The notes under the pieces: model-generated
The model's input: the letters and a program-made list of their open reading frames with translations, nothing else
Told to the model about the DNA's origin: nothing
Database searches by the model: none
DNA from: Bacteroidales bacterium
GTDB lineage: Bacteria; Bacteroidota; Bacteroidia; Bacteroidales; P3
Length of the DNA: 64,000 nt
Direction: 5' to 3'
NCBI GenBank assembly: GCA_017480245.1
Contig: JAFVBA010000003.1
Coordinates: forward strand, 99,651-163,650
In this document: positions 20,301 through 27,772 of the stretch, in pieces
Layout: each line of letters begins with the position of its first letter
Numbering within the stretch: position 1 is the first letter of the stretch
Translations under genes and position numbers: made by a program

Positions 20301-20653
20301 GTTTTTCGTATGAAAAAGACCAAAGTACGTCGTATGGAGATGATTGTGCGTGGATAGATAATGTTGTTTTGTCTTCAGGTTCGGATTCTGCGATATTTTC
20401 TTTGATTGATTTGTTGCAAGATGATGTTGTTTTGTATCCTAATCCGGCAGATAAGGAAATTTATCTTAATAATTTGCCTGCTAAATCCGGTATAATCATA
20501 GCGGACAACAATGCAAGGGTAATTTACAGAAATGATGCTTCAAAAGAGAATAATATAATTGATGTTTCTTTTCTTGAAAACGGAATATACTATATTATTG
20601 TAAGACAAAAGGACAAAATATTCACCAAAAAGAAACTTATTATAGCAAGATAA
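17360..20653 (+). CDS. Gingipain-like C25 cysteine peptidase with T9SS sorting domain, 1097 aa
   Basis: Exported protease. The signal peptide (1-20, ending VAAQ) is followed by a prodomain, then the caspase-fold C25 domain at about residues 190-560. The catalytic His lies in YTGHGTYMGW (H404) and the Cys in NNCCHTG (C438, with C437 beside it). After the protease come Ig-like beta modules. A T9SS sorting domain closes the protein (LYPNPADKEIYLNN ... GIYYIIV ... KKKLIIAR). Relatives include gingipains and the T9SS sortase PorU. The porV neighbour typical of porU is missing, so a cargo protease is likelier. It starts an operon with DUF4271, hemD, rnpA and yidD (7-bp gap to the next gene). Confidence 0.88.
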   Translation: MKIKLLILTLLFSLVGIVAAQERREFTMEFNEFALTPVVVNNQTFYQIDMGQMFVNNSSLGQAALPCYNEFIEYFKGNDIYFKETVIEKDTIYINDSILIAPLQKSKIKGDRPLSFYFDKAYYSSDMFQGDNQVSIHKIGTLKDKDITILKIAPLRYNPVKNIIERIKKIKVEVFFQNEGNQISALVPKTNTNRPFKMIILTDEAFKENLSEFVKWKTMQGFDITLLYTSQTGKTTQEIKSYLQELYDNSTELNPSTDYLLIVGDTDIIPAFKGKYKIENYPAHYTDLYYAEYTSDILPDAFYGRISASDTQTLNNIMDKIIKYEKYTLSSFSFLKNSLLVAGKETGDNAPTFTNGQMNYAKQYLLNLTDTIVYYNPSSAEESNRKSIREKLNTGNSWINYTGHGTYMGWQNPPFRVKDVDTALNNTEKYGVFINNCCHTGKYDEKICFTESLLQAKNKGAVACIGASDYTLWDEDYYWALGSKSINLNPIYTSKALGIYDRFFHTQGEDYSNQYLTMGQIMQAGNLGVTQSLSDYTNHYWEMYNLQGDPTLIPYVGLPSVFEDILPDTLILGKKNLEFTSVPYTYIALSSNDTLITALQSDSNGYVNIDLADITEEKTVYVVMTNQFYKPLIDSIVFVAPQSPFVTLKNIIITDKSTGDAAENLEEGEEYSISFDIFNSGTQDIQTTNNHVELKSDNNLLITQNSFFFSEINSKETQHISSAFDFKVKNGVKNFETSQLDFSIYKESEKIGEKKIVKEIFAPQIAISSTVMSRLEDTVFLSVLLTNEGRKKSSSGSAIIDNLSDNISVLNIANSVKPLTRNEYDTIDFQLVITNSNANNISFEVTYLAGDYQTIKTYNILLKEETETFENGFTVLNWQNDEDNPWFIDSTTCYNGEKSARSKKNLADNKKSRLNLIVNNDVSSKISFYAKVSCEQDYDNFRFYIDNQPKLTLTFGYDNNLMEIPFKKYTFDLGSGLHTLCFSYEKDQSTSYGDDCAWIDNVVLSSGSDSAIFSLIDLLQDDVVLYPNPADKEIYLNNLPAKSGIIIADNNARVIYRNDASKENNIIDVSFLENGIYYIIVRQKDKIFTKKKLIIAR

Positions 20654-20660
20654 ACCTATT

Positions 20661-21584
20661 ATGCCTGTAAATGATACAATACATACTAACGATACTTCCT
20701 TAATACTGAAAGATACGGTATTTATTCCCGAATATCTGAATAAAAATCCGCTTTATATATCATCTAATTCAGATAATAATATCTCGTGCAGACAATATAT
20801 TTTATCGGTTGTTAAAGATTCTGAATTAAAACAAAAAGAAAAACCTACACTTTTTAAAGAAAAGACATTTTACAGACCAAACCTTGCAATGCAACCACGT
20901 GAGAATGCGGTTAGTTATGATTGGATTTTCGGGATATTTATGTTTATTGTCCTATTGACTGCAATCCTTATCCATTTCGGAGGCAATATGATTTTTTCTT
21001 TTCTTCAAGGTTGTTTTTCCAAGCCTCAGGTTGCAATAACAACAAAAGACGGCAGTTCTATTCATCCATTGACTTTATTGCCTGTTGTATTTATTTTACT
21101 GCCTGTTATAAGTTTTTTGATTTATTGCGGAATTAATTATTTTGATGCGGCGCAATATCTCAAAGGTTTTTCTTCTCAGGTAAATGAAATCATAAAACAT
21201 CCTTTTTTGTTGTGGATTGCTGTTTATGTTTGTTCAATTGTAGTTTATTTTTTCAAGATTTTGTTGATTAAATTCTTCTCTTGGGTTTTTAAAGCCAAAA
21301 AAGTCTCCAATTACTATGTACAAGTGATGTTAAATTTCGGAATTTTGACAGGATTTTGTTTGATTTTACCAACTTTTTTTGCCGTTTATTCTCCGTCTTT
21401 TTATGAAGGAATTTGCCTATCTCTCTCTTTGTTTGTCTTTGTTTTGCTGTTTGTTATGCGTTTATTCCGATGTTTTTTTGTAATTATTGATACTTTTAAA
21501 TTTTCTCATGTCTATCTTTTTTTCTATCTTTGCACCGTTGAATTTTTACCGTTAATAGTTATATTAAAAATTCTGTTTTTTTAA
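20661..21584 (+). CDS. DUF4271 inner-membrane protein, 307 aa
   Basis: A soluble N-terminal segment of about 85 residues precedes six or seven hydrophobic helices (first near residues 92-112, last near 285-307). The pattern and its position just upstream of hemD match the DUF4271 family of Bacteroidetes. Function unknown. No signal peptide. Gap to the upstream protease is 7 bp and to hemD 18 bp, so it is probably co-transcribed with both. Confidence 0.8.
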   Translation: MPVNDTIHTNDTSLILKDTVFIPEYLNKNPLYISSNSDNNISCRQYILSVVKDSELKQKEKPTLFKEKTFYRPNLAMQPRENAVSYDWIFGIFMFIVLLTAILIHFGGNMIFSFLQGCFSKPQVAITTKDGSSIHPLTLLPVVFILLPVISFLIYCGINYFDAAQYLKGFSSQVNEIIKHPFLLWIAVYVCSIVVYFFKILLIKFFSWVFKAKKVSNYYVQVMLNFGILTGFCLILPTFFAVYSPSFYEGICLSLSLFVFVLLFVMRLFRCFFVIIDTFKFSHVYLFFYLCTVEFLPLIVILKILFF

Positions 21585-21602
21585 AGAAAGAGAGAAACCT
21601 TT

Positions 21603-22583
21603 ATGGCTAAGAGTATAAAGAATATCCTGATTTCCCAAAACGCTCCCGCAGAAAAGGAGCAATCTCAATACAAGTTATTAGAGGAAAAGTACAATCTTAA
21701 TCTTACGTTTAACAAGTTCTTCGAGGTTGTAAGGATTAGTAATAAGGATTACCGCGCACAAAGAATTAATTTATTGGATTACCCAGCCGTTATTATGACC
21801 AGTAAGATGGCGGTAGATAATTACTTTCATTTTGCAAAGGAAATGCGATTGGTGATCCCGGACGATATGAAATTCTTTTGCATTACTGATTCCATTGCAA
21901 ATTATCTGCAAACCTATATTCAGTACCGCAAACGCAAGATATTTTATGGAAAACTTACTTTTGACGAATTAATTCCCGTGATGTTAAAGCATAAAGAGGA
22001 TAAATACTTATTCCCTTGTGCAGAAGATGCATCGGCAGTTAATTTCAAGAAGTTAGAAGCTGCAAAAATAAATTACACAAAGATTGTAATGCATCGCTCG
22101 GAGCCGAAAGATTTATCAAAGATTAATATCAAAAAATACGATATGGTTGTAGTGTTTTCTCCAATCGGCGTGAAATCTTTCACTCAGAATTTCCCGAATG
22201 TAACTTCTGATGACATAGCTTTTGCAGCCTTTGGAAAGCCTACGCAAATGGCGTTGCAAAGAGCGAAATTGAAAGTAACGGTTGCGGCTCCTACGGTTAA
22301 GAGTCCTTCAATGATTATGGCATTAGACCATTTCTTTGAAGAGGGAGGCGAAGTTAAACTTGTAAAGACAGCAAAAACTTCTTCGGCTGCAGAAAAAACC
22401 GAGACAACTGCCGCAAAGAAAACAACAAGTTCATCAAAAAAGACAACGACTGCCGCAAAGACTGCAACGACAACAACAAAGAAAACAACGGCAGCAGCAA
22501 AAAAAGCTGCAACAACATCAACAACCAAAAAGACAACTACGGCAAAAAAGGAAAGTTCTCCTAAAAAGACTGCAAAGAAATAA
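21603..22583 (+). CDS. hemD: Uroporphyrinogen-III synthase family protein with a Lys/Thr/Ala-rich tail, 326 aa
   Basis: Residues 1-250 follow the two-lobed HemD fold of Bacteroidetes: KNILISQNAP start, YPAVIMTSKMAVDNYF, then VVFSPIGVKSF and AFGKPTQMAL. HemD cyclises hydroxymethylbilane in tetrapyrrole synthesis. Residues about 255-326 are a low-complexity tail of Lys, Thr, Ala and Ser (repeated AAKKTT, TTTKKTT), which looks like a histone H1-type DNA-binding tail. Such a tail is not part of the enzyme fold. The coding strand there is an A/C-rich repeat, so length polymorphism is likely. rnpA begins 4 bp after the stop. Confidence 0.82.
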   Translation: MAKSIKNILISQNAPAEKEQSQYKLLEEKYNLNLTFNKFFEVVRISNKDYRAQRINLLDYPAVIMTSKMAVDNYFHFAKEMRLVIPDDMKFFCITDSIANYLQTYIQYRKRKIFYGKLTFDELIPVMLKHKEDKYLFPCAEDASAVNFKKLEAAKINYTKIVMHRSEPKDLSKINIKKYDMVVVFSPIGVKSFTQNFPNVTSDDIAFAAFGKPTQMALQRAKLKVTVAAPTVKSPSMIMALDHFFEEGGEVKLVKTAKTSSAAEKTETTAAKKTTSSSKKTTTAAKTATTTTKKTTAAAKKAATTSTTKKTTTAKKESSPKKTAKK

Positions 22584-22587
22584 GGAA

Positions 22588-22980
22588 ATGTTTATTTTTG
22601 ATAAGCAACAACGGTTATGTTCGCACAAAAGAATAGAAACTCTTTTCAAAACAGGAAAGAGTTTTCTTGTATTTCCGTTCAGTGTCCGCTACTTAGTTTC
22701 TCAAGGTGAGGGAAAAATAAGCGTACTTGTCGTTTGTCCGAAACGTTATCAGAAATTGGCAGTCAATCGCAACAGAATAAAACGTTTAATTCGGGAAAGT
22801 TACCGATTAAATTCATTAGAACTGAAAGCATTTACGAAAGAAAAACAAATAAATATTGATTTTTCAATGTCGTATGTCAATAAGCAGATGTCAGATTTCC
22901 ACTGCGTGCAAAGCAAAGTGCAGGAAATTTTAGAGAAACTGCAAAACAACATCTCCTCATCTCTGGAAACGGATATATAA
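22588..22980 (+). CDS. rnpA: Ribonuclease P protein component, 130 aa
   Basis: Basic protein subunit of RNase P, which trims tRNA 5' ends. The hallmark RNRIKRLIRESYR helix is present (about 66-78), preceded by the LVVCPKRYQKLAVN strand-loop. Length is normal. It stands next to yidD, the common bacterial arrangement. rpmH and yidC are not in this window. Confidence 0.94.
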   Translation: MFIFDKQQRLCSHKRIETLFKTGKSFLVFPFSVRYLVSQGEGKISVLVVCPKRYQKLAVNRNRIKRLIRESYRLNSLELKAFTKEKQINIDFSMSYVNKQMSDFHCVQSKVQEILEKLQNNISSSLETDI

Positions 22981-22993
22981 TCAATAGTCTGGT

Positions 22994-23245
22994 ATGCAAA
23001 TTCTCAAAAAAATATTATCATACCCGTTAAAAGCATTGCAATGGTTGATGATATTGCTCGTACGTTTCTATCAAACAGCCATATCTCCCTTAACACCTGC
23101 AGCATGCCGCTTCACACCTACCTGTTCCCAATATGCATTGGAAGCAATACGCAAATACGGAGCATTCAAAGGCTTTTGGTTGGCATTTAAACGCATCTTA
23201 CGTTGCAATCCCTGGGGCGGAAGCGGCTATGACCCCGTACCGTAA
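22994..23245 (+). CDS. yidD: Membrane protein insertion efficiency factor YidD, 83 aa
   Basis: Contains the whole family signature: [25 protein letters not shown], then the C-terminal [14 protein letters not shown]. Amphipathic, peripheral inner-membrane protein that assists YidC. It lies 13 bp behind rnpA. Confidence 0.96.
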   Translation: MQILKKILSYPLKALQWLMILLVRFYQTAISPLTPAACRFTPTCSQYALEAIRKYGAFKGFWLAFKRILRCNPWGGSGYDPVP

Positions 23246-23280
23246 CATTTAATTCACAAAATTTTATTTTGTATTCAATT

Positions 23281-24183
23281 ATGATAACACCCGATACACT
23301 GAAAAAAGGCGACAGCGTGGCAATTATTTCCTCCGCACGCAAAATTACCGAAAAAGAAGTAAGTTTTGCAAAACAATTATTTAAATCCTGGGGATTGAAT
23401 GCCGTTTTGGGTAAAACCATCGGCAAAGAAGACGACCAATTTGCAGGCGATGACATATTGAGAGCGGAAGATTTGCAAACGATGTTGGATAACTCCGAAA
23501 TAAAGGCCGTATTCTTTGCACGCGGAGGCTACGGCAGTGTGCGGATATTGGATAAAATCAATTGGAAATCACTTGCAAACAACCCGAAATGGCTTATCGG
23601 CTATTCGGATGTAACTGCCGTTTTGATGCATTCTTATTATAATGCCTCAATGTCTTCAATTCACGGGATAATGCCCATTAATATCACGGACTTATCGGAA
23701 AACACGGCGGTTAATTCGCTTAAAAACATATTGTTTAACGGTAATAATGAAATAACCTGCCCATCTTTTCCGCTTAACCGCCAAGGTAGAGTAACGGGAG
23801 AGATTATCGGCGGAAATTTATCGGTTATCTATTCGCTGTTAGGCAGTAACAGTTTCGGCGATACGGAAGACAAGATTTTGTTTATTGAAGATTTGGACGA
23901 ATATCTTTATCATATTGACCGAATGATGCAAGCTCTTAAACGCAGTGGCAAATTAAATAAAATAAAAGCCTTACTTGTCGGGCAAATGTCAGATATGCAC
24001 GACAACAATGTTCCTTTCGGCAAAACGGCATACGGAATCATTGCCGATTGTCTGAAAGATACGGATTTTCCTATTGCTTTCAATCTTCCTGTCGGTCATA
24101 TAGGCACACAAAACCACGCATTTATCCACGGCAAAAGCGCCGAAATAACAATTTCTTCGGATTTGGTTACAATAAGACAATAA
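23281..24183 (+). CDS. LD-carboxypeptidase (peptidase family S66), 300 aa
   Basis: Removes the terminal D-Ala from the murein tetrapeptide during cell-wall recycling. The ATG at 23281 is preferred to an in-frame TTG at 23269. Catalytic triad by family alignment: Ser in IGYSDVTA, Glu in LFIEDLDE, His in LPVGHIG. FARGGYGSVRILD is also typical. No signal peptide, consistent with a cytosolic enzyme. It lies 35 bp behind yidD and ends at a bidirectional hairpin. Confidence 0.92.
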   Translation: MITPDTLKKGDSVAIISSARKITEKEVSFAKQLFKSWGLNAVLGKTIGKEDDQFAGDDILRAEDLQTMLDNSEIKAVFFARGGYGSVRILDKINWKSLANNPKWLIGYSDVTAVLMHSYYNASMSSIHGIMPINITDLSENTAVNSLKNILFNGNNEITCPSFPLNRQGRVTGEIIGGNLSVIYSLLGSNSFGDTEDKILFIEDLDEYLYHIDRMMQALKRSGKLNKIKALLVGQMSDMHDNNVPFGKTAYGIIADCLKDTDFPIAFNLPVGHIGTQNHAFIHGKSAEITISSDLVTIRQ

Positions 24184-24189
24184 ATAAAA

Positions 24190-24254
24190 GAATTAATCAC
24201 ACAAAATAATTTAATAAAATAAGTGATTAATAAAATTATTTGCGTGATTAATTC
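24190..24254. terminator. Long imperfect hairpin between convergent genes
   Basis: GAATTAATCAC at 24190-24200 pairs with GTGATTAATTC at 24244-24254, and the pairing continues inward through A/T-rich sequence (ACAAAATAATTT with AAATTATTTG). It probably acts as a bidirectional terminator for the LD-carboxypeptidase and the flavodiiron gene. Confidence 0.6.
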
Positions 24255-24284
24255 ACTAAGAAAACTTTGCAGAACTCTAAAGTC

Positions 24285-25472
24285 TTATAGAGATTTTACA
24301 AATTCTTTTCCGTATTCTTTGCAATCCTCTAACATCGCATTATCTGGTACCCACAATTTGCGGATTCCGTCATTAACGATTTCAATTCCTGCATTCTGCA
24401 ATTTTTCTGTCAATTGTTTTACAGCATCTCCGCTCCATCCGTAAGACCCAAAGGCTGCTGCTTTTTTCTTTTTGAATTTTAAACCTTTTATCATCTCCAA
24501 TAAACCTGCAATTGCGTAAGAATATCCGTTGTTTATCGTAGGACAACCGATTAGAAAGGCTTTTGATTTAAAGATTTCTGTCAAAATATCATTCTTATCT
24601 TCTTTTGCAGCGTTAAGAATCTTAACAGTAACATTGCCGTCTGCCTCTTGAATACCTTTAGCAATCGCCTGAGCCATCAAACGTGTTGATTGCCACATCG
24701 TATCATAGACTAAAGTAATTTGATTCTCCTGATAAGCATCTGCCCACTTCAAATAAGTCTCAACAATCTGTTCAGGATTGTCTTTCCATATAATTCCGTG
24801 GGAAGGACATATCATATTAAGCGGCAGATTCATTGCAAGTATTTCTTTAATCTTCTTTGTTACCATCGGAGAGAAAAGATTCAAGATATTGCAGTAGTAC
24901 TTCATTGCCTCATAATAAACTTCTGAGGAATCAACTGCGTCATTGAACAATGATTCAGTGGCAAAATGTTGTCCGAATCCGTCATTGGAGAACAATATAT
25001 TCTCACCTGACATATATGTAAACATCGTATCCGGCCAGTGTAGCATAGGAGCTTCAACGAAAGTCAAGGTTGTTTCTCCCAAAGGCAAAGTATCTCCGGT
25101 TTTAATATTGACAAAATTCCAGTCTTTGTGATAATGACCGCGGATAATAGCCTCTCCTTTTGCTGTACAATAGATAGGAGTATTCGGAATCTCCCTCATA
25201 AGTTCAACCAATGCACCGCTATGGTCGCATTCGTTGTGTTGCATGATTATATAATCTATCTTGTTAAGTTCTATCTCTTGTTTAAGATTATTAACAAACT
25301 CTTTGTCGTAAGGAATCCAAGAAGTATCAATCAAAGCAGTCTTTTCATCTCTGATTAGATACGAATTGTAAGAAGAACCTTTATGTGTGGAGAGTTCATC
25401 TCCGTGAAAAGTTTTTAATTCCCAGTCAATCTTGCCGACCCAAGTAACTTTCGGCGTTATTTGTTTTCCCAT
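24285..25472 (-). CDS. Flavodiiron protein (FprA type), 395 aa
   Basis: Reduces O2 or NO to harmless products in anaerobes, using electrons from rubredoxin. The N-terminal beta-lactamase-like domain carries the diiron ligands HNECDH (residues 79-84) and LHWPD. The C-terminal flavodoxin domain begins near residue 252 (VYDTMWQSTRLMA) with FMN-contact loops GCPTINNG and GSYGWSG. Length is usual for the class A family (about 400). No rubredoxin domain is fused. Monocistronic. Confidence 0.94.
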   Translation of the reverse strand: MGKQITPKVTWVGKIDWELKTFHGDELSTHKGSSYNSYLIRDEKTALIDTSWIPYDKEFVNNLKQEIELNKIDYIIMQHNECDHSGALVELMREIPNTPIYCTAKGEAIIRGHYHKDWNFVNIKTGDTLPLGETTLTFVEAPMLHWPDTMFTYMSGENILFSNDGFGQHFATESLFNDAVDSSEVYYEAMKYYCNILNLFSPMVTKKIKEILAMNLPLNMICPSHGIIWKDNPEQIVETYLKWADAYQENQITLVYDTMWQSTRLMAQAIAKGIQEADGNVTVKILNAAKEDKNDILTEIFKSKAFLIGCPTINNGYSYAIAGLLEMIKGLKFKKKKAAAFGSYGWSGDAVKQLTEKLQNAGIEIVNDGIRKLWVPDNAMLEDCKEYGKEFVKSL

Positions 25473-25560
25473 TATTTTAATTTATTTAAGATTAATACTT
25501 ATATCCCGTTTGAAAATGCAAAGATAGACAAATTTCCGTTAATGCAAAAATGATATTACA

Positions 25561-25646
25561 AAAATAAAGTGCCGAATCACGAAATTGTTTTCAGAAAACA
25601 TTTTACTCTTTTCAGAAAAGAATTTACTGATTCGGCACTTTATTTT
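25561..25646. repeat. Complete copy of an 86-bp near-palindromic interspersed repeat (R3)
   Basis: The perfect 19-bp terminal inverted repeats AAAATAAAGTGCCGAATCA and TGATTCGGCACTTTATTTT bound a core containing TTTTCAGAAAACATTTTACT and CTTTTCAGAAAAGAATTTA. No ORF. The family also occurs at 8464, 13736 and 37709, with fragments in the arms at 6992 and 17202. It looks like a miniature mobile or REP-type element. Confidence 0.85.
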
Positions 25647-25675
25647 TGCGATTTGTAAATTATTGTGTATCTTTG
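25645..25675 (+). promoter_or_regulatory. Promoter of the exported-protein gene at 25701
   Basis: TTTG at 25645-25648 and TATCTTTG at 25668-25675 with a 19-bp spacer. The -33 element straddles the right end of repeat R3. Confidence 0.6.
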
Positions 25676-25700
25676 CAGTCGGTAATAAATTTTTGCGGCC

Positions 25701-26465
25701 ATGAAAAAGAGTATATTCTTGTTTAGTATTCTTATATTGTTGCTTTGTCAGGGTATTAACGCGCAAGATATCAATTATGACACGTTGGAAACTTTGGAGG
25801 AGTATATTTATAAGGATTTTTTCAAAGAATTTTTTACTCACAAGATAACGCAGTTTGCTATTAGGCAAGGAACATTTATCGGTTGCTTCACCAGAGCCGA
25901 CAGAATAATGGAGTATTTGCCAGAAGGGGACAGTATGGTTTGCAAACAAATGACTTATGGCGATAGCGTAACGGAATTTTATCATAGTTTCGCTCTTGAG
26001 GATTTACTTTCGCTATTTAGAGATATTGAAAAGAATTATAGTGCAGATAAACCGACATTTACGGATTTTGATATTGCAAAAGAAGATATAGAATTCCGCC
26101 GTTTAAATACTGTAAGCAAACAAAAAACGGTACAATTCCTGAATTACAACCTATCGGCACCCACTTTAACACGGAGATATTCATACGAAGAAGTTTTTTC
26201 TGCCATAATACATAATCCCAATGGTGATAAATTGCAAATAATCTTCCATTTAGCAAATTTACAAGCCTTCGGATTGCCATTAGTCATCATTAAAAATGAC
26301 AAAGACCAAATAATATCTTATAATTGTGCGTTAGGAAAATTATTAAAAGAAGCATTCTTGGACGCAGATAACATAAACCGTCCAAGGTTTAAGAGTTTAA
26401 CGGATTCTTTTGACTATTGGCAAGAAGATTTATACAGAAAATCCACCGCAAACCAAAACCGATAA
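25701..26465 (+). CDS. Exported protein of unknown function, 254 aa
   Basis: A signal peptide (1-21, ending NAQD) precedes an alpha/beta mature part without a motif I recognise. Visible segments include SLFRDIEKNY and YSYEEVFSAIIHNPNGDKLQ. No lipobox and no T9SS sorting domain, so a periplasmic protein is likely. Its 3' end is 79 bp ahead of the glycosyltransferase start. Confidence 0.72.
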   Translation: MKKSIFLFSILILLLCQGINAQDINYDTLETLEEYIYKDFFKEFFTHKITQFAIRQGTFIGCFTRADRIMEYLPEGDSMVCKQMTYGDSVTEFYHSFALEDLLSLFRDIEKNYSADKPTFTDFDIAKEDIEFRRLNTVSKQKTVQFLNYNLSAPTLTRRYSYEEVFSAIIHNPNGDKLQIIFHLANLQAFGLPLVIIKNDKDQIISYNCALGKLLKEAFLDADNINRPRFKSLTDSFDYWQEDLYRKSTANQNR

Positions 26466-26544
26466 AACACAAATGCCTCCTTATTTTTGCAGATTGGGAA
26501 GGAATTATCCGCAGTATTGCAATAAAAAATCTTATCTTTGCAAA

Positions 26545-27672
26545 ATGAAACGTATTTTGGTAAGTGTAAGTAATGATTTGTACAATGATAACCGTGTTTT
26601 GAAGACTTGCAAAAGCCTTTTTGATTACGGATTGGATGTTACGGTAGTTTGCAAAAATGCAACCGCAAGCCGCAAAAATCAATATGCATCTTTCAACAGC
26701 GAATACCCGTTTATCAAAATCAAAAGACTGAAATTTCTTTTCAAAAAGAACGTTTGGTATTATGCAGAGTTGAAATTACGGTTGTTTTTCAAGTTGTTAT
26801 TCTCCAGATTTGACATTTTGTGGGCGAATGATTTGGATACACTTTTGCCGAATTACATAGTATCACGGTTAAAACACAAGCCGTTGGTTTTTGATTCGCA
26901 CGAAATGTTTTGTTATGTAGCGGAATTGAAACCGGGTAGCATTCAACAGAAAGCATGGCTCAAGATAGAGGGTTGGATTGTCCCGAAACTGAAATATATT
27001 GTAACTGTATGCAATCCGATTAAGGATTATTTCAAACAAAAATACGGTGCAAATGCCCTAATTGTTAGAAATATTCCGCCGTACAGCGAGGACAATCAGG
27101 AAAGAAAGCAATTTCCGTTAAAGGAACGTTATATTATTTGGCAGGGTTCAACAAATATTGACAGGGGATTGGAAGAACTGGTGTTGAGTATGCGTGGCGT
27201 TGATGCAAAGTTGCTTATTGCCGGAACGGGAGATATATTTGATAATCTTAGAACCTTAATTCAGACTAATAACTTGCAGGAAAAAGTAATTCTTTTGGGC
27301 AAGATTGCGTATCAAGATATGATTTCATATACACGCTGTGCGACTTTGGGAATTTCAATTGACAAACCGACAAACCAAAACTACGCAATATCTCTTCCGA
27401 ATAAGATTTTTGAATACATAAATGCGGCAACGCCTGTTTTGTATTCGCCGTTAAGTGAAATAAAGCGAATTGAGGAGAAATTTAATTGCGGTGTTGAACT
27501 CAAGAGTTATGAAGTGGATACATTGTCTTCGCAAATTAATGAGATAATAAGCGATAATAATTTATTGCAAACGCTAAGTGATAATTGTCTATCGGCACAA
27601 AAAGAACTTAATTGGCAAAAAGAAGAAGAGCAATTGCAGAATCTGTTGGATAATTGCTCAAAAGGAAGATAA
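26545..27672 (+). CDS. Glycosyltransferase, GT4-like, 375 aa
   Basis: The ATG at 26545 opens MKRILVSVSNDLYNDNRVLK, a normal start for this group; an earlier in-frame start at 26410 would overlap the upstream gene and is rejected. GT-B fold: N-terminal acceptor half with VFDSHEMF (about 120), C-terminal nucleotide-sugar half with WQGSTNIDRGLEEL and IAGTGDI. The region around SLPNKIFEYINAATPVL corresponds to the GT4 donor-binding motif. Probably transfers a sugar for a surface polysaccharide, substrate unknown. Possible -7 boxes lie at 26482 and 26533; the latter would give a leaderless message. Confidence 0.85.
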   Translation: MKRILVSVSNDLYNDNRVLKTCKSLFDYGLDVTVVCKNATASRKNQYASFNSEYPFIKIKRLKFLFKKNVWYYAELKLRLFFKLLFSRFDILWANDLDTLLPNYIVSRLKHKPLVFDSHEMFCYVAELKPGSIQQKAWLKIEGWIVPKLKYIVTVCNPIKDYFKQKYGANALIVRNIPPYSEDNQERKQFPLKERYIIWQGSTNIDRGLEELVLSMRGVDAKLLIAGTGDIFDNLRTLIQTNNLQEKVILLGKIAYQDMISYTRCATLGISIDKPTNQNYAISLPNKIFEYINAATPVLYSPLSEIKRIEEKFNCGVELKSYEVDTLSSQINEIISDNNLLQTLSDNCLSAQKELNWQKEEEQLQNLLDNCSKGR

Positions 27673-27676
27673 AAAT

Positions 27677-27711
27677 CAAAAAAACGGGAGCAAACTCTCG
27701 TCGCCTCCCGT
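27677..27711 (-). terminator. Terminator of the dcw operon after ftsZ
   Basis: Read on the minus strand: ACGGGAG (27705-27711) and CTCCCGT (27684-27690), followed by TTTTTTGATTTTT. It closes the 15-kb division gene cluster. Confidence 0.8.
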
Positions 27712-27772
27712 CAAACATACTTAAATTATAGAATAGAATTCTATATATGGAGGTTAATATGCCTCAACTGTA

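Noticed and set aside
17360-20653. PorU sortase of the T9SS
   Set aside because: Same protease family and similar length, but no porV or other T9SS genes adjoin it; cargo protease is the safer call.
22184-22536. Valine/leucine-rich minus-strand ORFs
   Set aside because: They are antisense reads of the Lys/Thr/Ala-rich tail of hemD.
26410-26544. Upstream start for the glycosyltransferase
   Set aside because: It would overlap the preceding gene and add a segment unlike the family; the ATG at 26545 begins a typical N-terminus.
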